64,000 nt of DNA from Alentia gelatinosa (taxonomy: Eukaryota; Annelida; Polychaeta; Phyllodocida; Polynoidae). The notes beneath the pieces are model-generated. The model worked only from the letters and a program-made list of their open reading frames with translations. It was not told the origin of the DNA and made no database searches. How positions within the stretch are numbered: position 1 is the stretch's first letter; each line of letters starts with the position of its first letter. Location: contig OX465581.1 in the NCBI GenBank assembly GCA_950022655.1, positions 31,653,300 to 31,717,299 of the forward strand, written 5' to 3'. Below are positions 24,280 to 36,300 of this stretch, in pieces. A program made the position numbers and the translations under genes.

Positions 24280-27200
24280 ATGACGAGTCCTACAGGAGTT
24301 CGAGTAGGAGTACTCACAGGTAAGATAATATGATGTATCAGTCATGGACAATTGTGAATCCGCTCACATCATATTGAATTGAACCTTTAGTACCAGCCCA
24401 TGAAAATGTTTAAAGGGATATTCATGGATGTGCACCAGCGGTGATGAGCGATAATATAGCAATATTTACTTCTGTACTTTTAAAACGTTGCCCGACGTAT
24501 TTAACGTTGAACTCGACCAGGGATTTTCTCGACCCATTTGAAGGCAGGTTGTTGGATGGGCAGGTTGGCGGGTAAACAAACTGGTAGATAGGTAGGTTGG
24601 TGGTTGGGCAGGTTGGCAAGAAAGCAAACTGGTAGGCAGGTTGGGTAGGTAGGTTGGTGGATGGGCAGGTTGCTGTGTCACTGTCAGACGGTTGTTGGGT
24701 TGGCAGGTTGCTGGGTAAAACTAGTTATACGTAGTACTACGTCTGACTAGGTAAAACAGGTGGGTGAGTAGGCAGGGTGGTGGGTCAGCAGGTTAGTGGC
24801 TGTGGAGATCGGTGGGTGTGCAGGTTTGTGGGTAATCAGGTGGGAGGGTGTGTAGGTTGGTGGGTTTGCAGGATGGTGGATGTGCAGGTTGGTGCGTAGG
24901 CATCAACTCTGACATTAGGTACCGTAGCCCATCTGTACACATGTTGATATGATTTCTCAGGTTGTCACAGAATATCACAGCAATCACACTCACCGATCAC
25001 ACTTTATGTGTGACTGCAGTCTGCATTGTATTCTCTATGGACCTGAAGCTACACTGGCCAGTGTTTGTCCGAGCGGCGGCCTATTACATTGAACTGCGCT
25101 AAACGGAAACACCTGTAATGGCACTTTATGCATTTTGTTGGCTCGTTAATTCCAGGAGTCGAAACACATAAATAAACTCAAACTCAAACGAGTGGCGTCT
25201 AGATTTGATCCTACCCTGTTTCCACATTTTTTTTCAGAATTAGAAAGTAATGACATAAACAACACCCGTGACATAAACAGATCCCATGTTAAGCCTATGG
25301 CATTTTTTATTAGGGGTAGGATAAAAAAAATTATGTTATTCATATGGCTAAAGTTGTACCAGGGACGGGGTGAGGGACTGCATCGAGATCATAGCTGCTT
25401 AGTATATACCATGGGTTTTGTTTGTGAAGTAATCTCATTAACTGCCATAAATTCGACTCCACTGGGAGTCTACCAAACATGATAATAGTGTACACCCTCT
25501 GGCCCAGTCATTGCCGGCCGTGCCCATGCAGCTGCCAGCCAGTAATTGATGAGAGCTAAATTATTAGGATTTACCAGTTCATAGTTGTGCAGCACTAGCC
25601 AGTGAGCATGTGACCTGCTCCACTGCACTGGTCTCTATCCTGGAGCTAAAACGGGCTGCTGCATGGTTGCCGTGTTGGACGCCCTTTAGGATGGATGTAT
25701 TAAATAGATGCAATTGTAGATTCAGCTTCTTCTATTTCTAATCAGGCAGAGAAAATTTAATCGGGGATGAATGCACATGTCACAATCACCCCTTCCCACA
25801 TTCTCCCGGTCAAAACGGCTGCTCAGCAAGACACCAACACCTTCTGATATGGCAGCCTCACTGCCACCAGTCGCGGTGGGCGGCTGACAAGGGGCACTCG
25901 CCTCCGCCGTGGCTCGGCCTTGAGTTACATTTATAACTACAGTTAAACCAGCTTAGACAAAGCATGCTATGCTAAGGCATGAGACACGAGTGACAGGCTG
26001 TGGTGGAGGGGAGGTGAAAGTCTCCCTGGTCCATTTACACTTTCGGCCGACCCAGCCTGTGGCTGCCAGTCGCTGACACAGGTGCATTCACACGTTTCTG
26101 CTACCGCGTCAATGCTGGTGTAGGCGGCGAGGTGCCGACAGGGACCATTGTGACTGCGAGATTTTGGGAAGGGGATATTGTGATGCGTCACGTTGCAAAC
26201 AAAGTCTTTGGCATACACTGCTGTTATCTTCGAATTTTCAATAATCTATTGATAGTCTTATTCAAGATAAGGGCTAATCTTATCGTAGACATTTTGAGAA
26301 TAATAGCACAGACCTATACAGTATTGCATATTCGTGATAAGAATTAACAAGTATTTATGGGATGTGGCAAAGCCGATGCTACCTTGAAAGTGGTCACTTC
26401 CTGTCTAATGAAAATCATGTTGCGATAGTCTCCAGATTTCTATTATTCTCAGTCAACAATATTATGAACCAACCTAGAAAACAGATCACAGATCTGGTCC
26501 CCACTCCCATCACAGGTGGGTTTGGGAAATTTTAATTGCCCAGCATATATTTATATATAATCCTGCTGTAAAATTGAGGTTAACGAAGTTTCACCTAATT
26601 AGTTTCATTATTATGATTTCTTTCTGGTTATGTCACAGCATAGTTAGTGTTATGCAGCCACTGCCAGTGGGCATGTGACCTGCTCCACTGCACTGGTCTC
26701 TATCCTGGAGCTATAACAGGCTGCCGCATGGTCGTGAGTTTGGTAGCAGTATGGTGCTCTTTTGATGCCATACTGCAAGGCGGATGGAGCATAAATATGA
26801 AAAAGAACTAGCATCCATCCATAAGCAATCTTTACCTAAATTCAATAGATTTAAATACAGATGGCTCGAAAGATGGAAACTGTGTAGGTTTTACTGCACC
26901 TGCTCCTTATGGGAATTGGTGAGGTGCACTGTATTGTCAATGTAGCATCTTCACCAATGTGGTTAATAGGCAGGTTAATGAGCAAGCAATTTTAGGGGTA
27001 GGCAGGTTAGGTTTATGATTAAGTAGTTTGGTGGGTAGACAAGTTGATGGGTAGGCAGGTTGATGGGTGAGCAGGTCGATGGGTAGGCGAGATGGGTGTG
27101 AGAGATGGACAAGCAAGTTTGGGCGGCAAGTTGGATGTGCAAGCAAGTTGGGTTAGCAAGGTAGGTGTCCAGGGAGGGCAGGTTGGACAGGCTTTGGTGG

Positions 27201-30200
27201 GCGGGTTAGGTAGATGAGATGGGTGAGCGAGATGGGCGGGCGAGTTGAGTAGGTGGGTTTGGCAGGCCAGTTGGGAGGGTGGGGTTTGGCAGGCGATTTG
27301 TGCAGGGGGAGATAGGTGAGCAAGATGAGCACCCAGGATGGGGAGGCGAGTTGCCAGGTGAGTTGGGGCAATGAGATTGGTGTGCGAGATGGACAGGCAA
27401 GTTGGGCAGGAGAGTTTGGATGGTTTGACAGGTAATATGGGCAGTCAACTTTGGTGGGTGAGATTGGTGAGCAGGTTGATGGGTAGGCAGGTTGATGGGT
27501 AGGCGAGATAGGCGTGAGAGGTAGACAGGCGAGTTGGGTAGGCAGGTTGGATGGGCAAGCCAGATAGGAGTCCAGGAGGGGCAGGCAGGTTGGCAGATGA
27601 GGTGGTCATGTGAGAAGGGCAGGCGGTTTGGTGGGCTATAGGGCAGTCGAGTTGGGTCAAGATTGGCATACAGAAAGTTTGGGCGGGCAGGTTGGTTGGA
27701 TGAGGATGGAGTGCAAGATAGGCAGGCGGGTTTGGCTTGCAAGATGAGCATGCAGAGTGTGGAAGGGGTAGGATATAGAGACTGAGGCCAGTCTAACCCC
27801 ACCCCTCCTTGTCTGTATCCAGACTAGATGGGGTGGTGTAATCTGTGTAATCGACACCTATATATCACATCATCTCGAGGGTTACAGCAGGCAAGTTAGG
27901 CAAGCGAGATTGGTGGGCGAGTGGGGCAGGCGATTTGGGCATGCGAGATGGGCGTGCAAGATGGGCGGGCCAGTAGAGAACCCGCTAGTTGAGAACCCGC
28001 CAATATGTACTAATATGCCGAAGGGTTTTGTGTAAGCTTATAAAAAAAGAATCATTTAAAACTATGAATCGATAACTATGAATGCCTATGAATCGAATTA
28101 TATTCGATCACTGCAAGTGTTTCCGAGGTATATGACCCGAGGTATATGAAATGTTGGAATTCTGTCATTGGCGGCACAGTTCATCCTTGAATTAATATGA
28201 TTTTTTCCCGTTTCACAGTGAGTGATACATGTCATCAGGGCAAAGCCGATGATAAAAGTGGCGCACTCCTTAAGGACCTCATCAGTAGTGGCACCATGTA
28301 AGTAATTATTACCTGTTCCTATAGGTATATCAATTAAAGTTGAAATCTTTGTTTAAGATCTTTTGTCATACTTCATATATGAGTGATGCCGTTAATCTAA
28401 TTAAATGATATATTTTAGAGTGAAGAATGCCGAGGTCGTCAAGTACGGAATTGTCCCAGATGAACAAGAAGACATAAAGGTTAGAACTAAAATATTTGTA
28501 ATCATAACATCCAGTGGACGTATTAAAGTAGCTGGTTGTTTTTTTAACAAACCGATGCTATGTTCAATTACACGCATATTGCCTTTCTATAACCATAATC
28601 TTATTCAAAAGCAAATATCCTTGAGGTTGCACCCTGCTTTCCTTTAAACAATGAGTGACATCAAATTCCCCTTCTCTTTATCTTACCATGAGTCAGTATC
28701 TTCCGAGTTTCATCAAAATATGATAATTAGTATGTAAACATATCCCTGTATATAAGTGTTCTTCGTTGATACAATGTATCTATAAAACTGTTAGAGAAGT
28801 AGATGAACTCACCAGATGTATTAGTATTTAATTTTCTCTCATTTGCCATCTATTGCACCAGGCTTCACTGATAGAGTTATGCGATGAGGATAAACTTGAT
28901 TTGATATTCACGACTGGGGGAACTGGCTTTGCTCCAAGGGATGTGACGCCGGAGGTAAGGAATCGTTTTCTGAAGAGATATCGTATGTCATCATTTTGAA
29001 GGTGCATTAACGCAGAATGTCATGTATTTTACTTTAAATTAATTTATTCATCACGCAAACCCGCAATCTTGTACCGATGACTCGTGTAACACTTTGTATT
29101 TCAAGAAAATAATCCTTCCACAAACGGATGGTTACTATTTCACAGAAGGGTTGTGTTGTATAGTACCGTAAAAAAATATGTAATACAAATATTTCTTTGA
29201 GTTTAATTTATCTCCTCCCGGTTGATAAATTCAATATATAATACGTTCTGCATCGGATTTATGAATAAAGAGATAAGTAAATTAGGACTGCAGTAAACGG
29301 CCGTTTTAGAATTGAAACAATATACCTTTCTGTTGATGTTAAGGATTGTGTTAATTACGCTATTGTACATTAATGGGGTGCTTTGCGTTTTTAGAGTACG
29401 AGAGCTGTGATACACAAAGAAGCGCCCGGACTGTCGCTTGCAATGTTGAAAGGGTCCTTGACGGTCACGCCCTTAGCTATGCTGTCTAGGTAAATTCTAC
29501 CTCATGCTTATAATCATTGGCACCACTCACGCTATTGACTACACGAGGTTTGGTACGTCCATGCGGACTCCTGTATTTAAGTACTGGCCCACGTTACGGA
29601 ACTATCAACTTTCTCTCATCAGGGCAATAATACAAAGATGGGACCTAAGTTTGTATATCTAGCTAAGTTATAGGATTATAGAAACTAGATTTGATGTTCA
29701 TTTGTATTGGTGGAATATAACCTTTATGAAGCATTCCATTCCTTGTATTTCTCAGACCTGTATGTGGGATTCGAGGAGCTACGCTCATAATCAATCTTCC
29801 CGGAAGCCGAAAAGCCGTTCAGGTAAAGATCAAACAGAAACGACCTAGAACTAGACGCGTGTGCAGAAGACATTAACAACTATTTCGGAAAGTTCTATAG
29901 ACGAAGACCTCAAAAACCAATTAGATAAACAAACTAGATTGGCAGAAGTTACCTGTACATATGATCCAGAAAACCCGATCAGTGTTTATAGGAAGAATAA
30001 TGTTATAACATCGATGCAAATAAAGATATTTTCTTTAATAAAAAAAGGTAAAAGCCAAACTGTCTCATATCATATTGTATGTGATAACGCTTACCACTTA
30101 TACGGCGAATAAAAATTTATTAGTGAATTGTATATTATTTATTTCACATTAATCCCCAGATAGTTAAAAAAGAACCTATAAACACGTAACGCTCATATCC

Positions 30201-30344
30201 TGTAAAATATTACTTTTCTTGTTATAGGAATGTGTAGGGTTCATCCAGCCAGCATTAGGTCATGCCGTCGACCTTCTGCAGTCCAAAGCCAAAGAAGTGA
30301 AAGAAACGCACGTCAAACTGCAGGCTGAACCTGCTGCTGAACTG
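24280..30344 (+). CDS. GPHN: Gephyrin exons 1-7: G domain (MogA-like)
   Basis: Residues 1-184. The start ATG opens [13 protein letters not shown], giving the first beta strand straight away, and the short first exon ends in phase 1. Exon 2 adds [18 protein letters not shown], exon 3 the [12 protein letters not shown] stretch, exon 4 the molybdopterin-binding [15 protein letters not shown], exon 5 [13 protein letters not shown] and TPLAMLSR, exon 6 [18 protein letters not shown], and exon 7 the terminal helix [15 protein letters not shown]. Exon 7 ends after a complete codon at a GTGAGT donor (30345), so any phase-0 exon downstream could join it. Intron 1 is about 3.9 kb and full of minisatellite. 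Confidence 0.93.
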
Positions 30345-33300
30345 GTGAGTACATGTGTACTTGCAAGGTTTTGGGTTGGCTAATATTTTCAGTTTAGCTT
30401 CATAAGCTGCATAATTTAAGATCCTACATCTTAATGCAATAGACATAAGATTTATAAAGTAAATTGACACAGGCGAGGCTTACCCATACACAGAGGATAA
30501 CCAGTTACGAGGCTACAGTTTCTCAAAATAGAACCTCTCACTCCCCAACACATACACACTCCAGGTGTGGGTTGAAGGGGTTACTCTAGATAGAAAGTGT
30601 TGATATTAGTAAAACACACTGGGGATATGGAAGACCATTCAGTGGCATTCAAGTTTGATCAACATACCGAATTATACATGAAAAGTAGTTCAGTATAACG
30701 TTTCCGATAGTGTCTGCTAGTCTCATGGATAACTGTCTGCTTCCCCGTGTCTTTGTATGGGTAGGCCTTGGAAAACCTGTCATATCAGAAAGACTCCACC
30801 CAGCAACAGCGGACCTGCAACCATCTGTCCGGTACCCAGCACATGCCCAACATCCAGCAAATGCATTCCTACAGTACCCCAGTGCACAAGAACCAGTTGC
30901 CCTCATTGTATCCAGACTCGAGAGAACTGACACAGCCTCAAATGTCCCAGGGAGAGACTGTGTATCACTCTACCAATAGCTATCAAGCCAGGCCAGTTCT
31001 GCAAACAGACATTTCAGTGGTTGATCTAAATGTAACCGTGACACAACAGCCTGATCCGGCGGCTGGTGAAATATTCCCATCAGATTCTGAGCAACTGCAG
31101 CAACAGACGATACTTGAGTCGACATTGCAGTCGGCGTACGCGTTTATTGAGGAAAGCCATGCGATTTCCTCCCCAAGTGAGTGTGTTGTCAATGACGAGC
31201 AGGTCCCTGGGGGCAGTCTGCCCCCGCCCAACCCGGTGCTCACCGACCAGTCCGTGCCTCTTGTCTCGCACCACCTCCCCGTCGTACAGGTGATAGAGAT
31301 AGACGACGAGGAGAATATTGAACTCTTCAGCTCAGCTGACCACAATGACTCCACCGACCTGCTCTCAATGTCTCAAGGAGAGGTGGCCGCGGCGCATATC
31401 AAAGAGGGTGCACTGCACCTGCAGGCCCAGGAGGAGACCAATCAGCTCTCGTCCTGCATAGAAATCGCCGCCGAGCATATCTTACCCGAGGAGCAGCTCA
31501 GCCTCAATGACCACCAGCTTGTGGATACAGATGTTGGAAGCTTGAGTGACTTTGCATTCCCTGTGGTTTCTCCGGTAGATAACCAACTCATTAACCAGCT
31601 TCCATCCACTGGAGGCCTCGTGCGACAACGGAACAGGAACAAGACAAGCAAAATTCACAAATCACCTGCAAGCCAGCCAACAACACTCGACGATCAGCCA
31701 ATATTGCCGGCAAAGATGCACCGCAAAGACAGGGACGAGAAAGTCTACACCGTTCCAGTCGGTCAGGGGCTCAAGCAATTCCTCGCAACGCATCCTCTCG
31801 TTAAGGGACTTTATCTGAACCGTGGCAAGCGAGATATCAAACGGAATTTAGTGCGCTTGGAGAGGCACAACAAGGCCGTGGATAAGGGTAGTTGGCAGAG
31901 GGGAAGTAACTGTCACGAACGGAACCGGTTGGACGACCACTTCACTCCGACGGCTGAGGGCGAGGCTCGCGTCAGCCTCATAGAGGAGAAGCGCATCCGT
32001 GATGAGTACGTTGTGAATTGGTACATGTGGTGTCCCGGCCACGGCAACTGTCAGAGAAAGTGCGGCGGTTACGGCGTCTGTCGGCCAGGTAGGTTGATTA
32101 ACAAGTATATTTACACACTCTTTTTGCATGCAATGTCCGGTATGTCGAACATTCACATAAATTTGAGCACATTCTCTTTTCATCAAAAACTTTTTTGAAA
32201 ATTGTCGCTGCTATTGTGGTAAAATTTATTGATTCAGTACAGATATTTGTTCATGTTTATCGGGAGAAACATGATCTTCCATTTAATAAAAGTATTCAGT
32301 CGTATAAAATAGAATGGTCTGAATAAGACAAGACAAGAAAGAGAGGAACAAAGATTGAAGAGTGTGCTTTAAATATATCAATGGCCATCCTTAAAATTAC
32401 GTACGCATTTAGTAGGTGGGGGTGGGGGCGCAAATTTTGGTGGTATTTTGTACATCTCTTCTTAAATATATTGCGTACAAGATGGAGAAAGGTCCACAAT
32501 TTTCGGTAATTTTGCGTAAGTACTTCATGGAAGGCCCCTGTCATGCGAAGCGGAATAGTACGGAATCACTTCGTTGAATTCATAACACATAATAATTGAA
32601 AAGAGAATAATTGAATAATTCACTGAAATTATATTTTGTTCTCTTGTCATTAAAATATATATATCAGCGCAACTCCAATGAGCCTAATATCAATTCCTTT
32701 TGGGTTATCTTTCAGGTTGCAAGGGAATGTCTCACAAACAGGACCGCCACAACTGTACCATCATGCTTAACATGAAACTTTTCCTGAGTGACGTCACCAA
32801 CTGGAAAGTGTACCTTACCGGAAACCACGTGTCCCCAGACTCGGGCATTGAGTGGATGCCACCACTTCCCGGAAAACAACGTCTGGACGAGGACATGCGT
32901 GACTTGATCGTTGCCTACGCGGACAAGACCAACACGGCTGACATTGCTGAACTCGTGTCCAAGAAGAACACTAGCAGCAAGGAGAAATCCACCAAGAAGC
33001 GTGTGTCGTACTTTGTGTCGAGTATGAAGAAGCGGCGCCGGGAGCGTGATTATAATTACGCGGACACCATCCAGCAAAATAATCAGGAGGCGGAATCGGC
33101 AGCGTCAGAATGGACGGTGGAGAAGAATCAAATGGCCCAGATCCGGGTGGCCGGACCGGGCTTAGACATCCTACCGCCAACGTCCGATAAGCCGCCCTCT
33201 CTGCAGCCCGTGTCGAGTATACCGTCTATTAGGCCTACAGCGACGGCTCGTATTATCCTGGCCGACGACCAGGCGGTCGTGCTCGTCGACTCCCACGATC

Positions 33301-36300
33301 CGGGGTCTGACCTGCTCGCCCTGTCAGAGATCATGGATGCGAGCGACAACGTGATTGAAGTGCAGACGACCGGAGAGCAGGACTTCCACACCCAGCATAA
33401 GGGGATGTTACCATGCGCTAGTAAAGACTCGTATCAACAAGCACAAGCGAGTGTGGCGGCGGTCTCTGGGGTCAAGGTGTTACGCCCAGCGTGTCTGGAC
33501 TCCAGTCGAACACTCGAGAACTTCTCGCACACGTCAGATGGCAGCAGTAACCCATTAACAAGGCGTGATGTGTCAGCAGGCCTGGCCATTCACGACGTCG
33601 CCAATCTAAATGATATTGGTGCACTGCTGCTTGCTGCCACACAACAAAACATTGAGTAATCACAAAATACGCGAAAAGCTTATCACATAGAAGTTAGAGA
33701 TTAAATGGGCCTATTTTTTTTTATGATGGGTCCAGTGTTAAATCATGTCTTTTGAACAAGAACTGCAGCCATGTATTCTTTACGGTGATCTCAGTTTTGG
33801 TATACATATACTTCATTGATAGTATATATATATATATGTATTTGTGGAGAGGCGTTGACGCATTCTAGGAAATATATACTATTCATATAATATTATAATA
33901 TGCCACTGTTATTTTGACTAGCTCATCCCCATTTTGATCACATTTGAAATAAAGAACAACTGACAATCAAGGAAACATTTGACGGATAAATGTAATGTGA
34001 AAAACTTAACTAGGCCGGAATATGGCCAAGCGTAATGTGACTTTCTGAATATTACGGTATACAGGGTATTTGCAAAAAAATCTCTCTACGCACAATTCAT
34101 TCCCAAAATTATAACGTATCGGTAAATGCGCCAAGTGCGAACTCATGTGCCATTGCTAAAATAAATCCATTTATTATTTTCTTTCGTTGTGTACTAATTT
34201 GTTTCCTGCTGACGATAATATAAGTTATTTGTAGAATTACTCTTCTGAAAACGTGGCTAGGGTTATCACTCTACGAGCTACCGCATCAAAGTGACGGAGC
34301 AGTCGGCTGCTCGCGTTATTTATAGTCAGACCACTCGCTACCAAGGCGACGTTGACAACAGAACATAGCGGATGGTTACGCCAGTTGTTGACAGTGTGAC
34401 ATCACGGTTCTGGGGGGTGTTTTCCCAGCAGGTTTTGATGTTGGGGGGGGATTCCCTGCTGTGTGGAGTTCCCATAGCGGTTTCACAAGGTGCTCATCAG
34501 GCTCGAATTAGTGACAGACAGCTAGAAACGGATGTTTGGAGCAAATCTGTGACACTGGGCGGTACTGTCTTCAGTTTAGACAGAAGGAAAGAAACAGACT
34601 GGATGTTTGTGAGTACATACAAGGTTGTCTGCTTGATTCATGTGTTGACAAGAGGGTTTGTTGTCAGAGACACTTTACAGCTGAGTTGTTGTAAAGTGTT
34701 GGTTGGTGGTAGAGGATTTGGGTATCAGAGGAGTGGTCTTGTCCTGGTTTGGTGAATCAGGACTGCTATAAATTTATTTATTAGTTCCCTGACCGACTTA
34801 AAAAAGTGAAGAAAAATTTTTTAACGTGGCTAGATTTCGAGTCGGTGGTGGGAGAAGCAACTGACTGTCAAGCTAATGCTTGAGTGGGTCCATCACGTTT
34901 AGACCCAGTGGTGCATTAGTGTGTAGACGTTGGATCCAGTTAAATTCCAAAAGGTCTCTCAGATATTTTGCCTTGGCAGTGTCTGGTGCTGCATAGACAA
35001 AGTCAACGATGTGTATTGTGACATCGTCGAGACCCATGTGGTGGGGGGAGTTGAAGTGTCTGGCTACCTCACTCTCCTTCACATTGTTTTTTGTGATGTT
35101 ACCGAAGTGGGCCGCAAAGCGGATTTTCAGTTCGGTCTTGGTCTGCCCAACATATTGAATGCCGCACCGTTTACACGTGATACAATAGATGAGGTTCGAG
35201 CTGCAACAGCTCACATTGTATCTACTCATGTAGACCCGGCCGGTGGCAGAGCAGAGGATTCTGCCATCGGTGTTGAGCTTAGGGCAGTATCTGCAACTCT
35301 TTGGTCGCAAACAAGAGTTGTTATTCGGGGTCACGGTTGGGGGTGACTCCGTTTTCAGCTTGGCCCTGACTAGTAAATCCCTCAGATTCTTGGGGCGTCT
35401 GTGGGCTACTATGGGTTCATTGGCATGGATCATGCGGGTTGCACATGATCTGCCTAGTAGGCTCCAGTTGCCTGTGACCACTTTAGCCAGGCCTTTGAAA
35501 CCCGGGGTATAGGTGGTGACTAGGATGTTTTTGGGCCCGTCGTCTGTTGTTTGAGTTCTCGGTTTCAACAAAGTGTCTCTTGGGGTATTGAGGGCCCGTT
35601 TGAAGGCCTCTCTGAGCAACGGCTCTGGGTACCCCCGTCTCACGAAGTGTCGGCCCTTCGTGATACAGTGTCTGACAAAGTCAGATTCATTAGTGCAGAT
35701 CCGTCTGAGTCTGAGGAACTGCCCCAACGGTATACCTCTTACACAGTGTCTGGGATGTGCAGAACTATATAGAAGGTAGTTGCTGCTGTCGGTGGGTTTG
35801 ACATACAGATCTGTAGTGAGTAGACCATCTTTGAGTTTGATGGTCGTGTCCAGGAAATGGACACTCTCAGTGGAGAGCTCGTCCGTGAATTTAATACTAG
35901 GATGTATTTCATTCATGAAACGGACAAAGGCATCTAGTTTTGTCCGGCCATGGGGCCAGATGAAGAAGATGTCGTCTATGAACCGTAGCCAGATCAGGGG
36001 TTGATCTTGGTACGGGTAGACGTGACGGTCTTCTAGGTCTGCCATGAAGAGATTGGCATAGGTTGGGGCGACTCTAGTCCCCATGGCTGTCCCACCTATC
36101 TGGAGGTAGTGGCGCCCATTGAAGTCGAAGTTGTTTTTGGTAAGTACCATCCACAAAAGCCGACAGATGCTAGTGTTACTTAGGTCACCGGGGTTCGGGA
36201 CCCTCAATCTAGAGAGGAGTTGGTATATGGCATAGCAACCCTCTTGGTTTGGTATATTAGTATAAAGCGAAGTGACATCTAGAGTGCCTAGGATAGTGCC

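Noticed and set aside
27206..27802. 198-codon Pro/Leu/Ser-rich minus-strand frame
   Set aside because: Direct translation of the degenerate minisatellite in gephyrin intron 1; no conserved phrase.
30710..31354. Overlapping frames on both strands over the nested gene exon A
   Set aside because: Codon texture, the exon B junction and the Cys/His cluster favour the 30765-32088 frame.
34372..34755. 127-codon plus-strand frame next to the PLE
   Set aside because: It is antisense to the conserved PLE 3' non-coding region and lacks any family signature.
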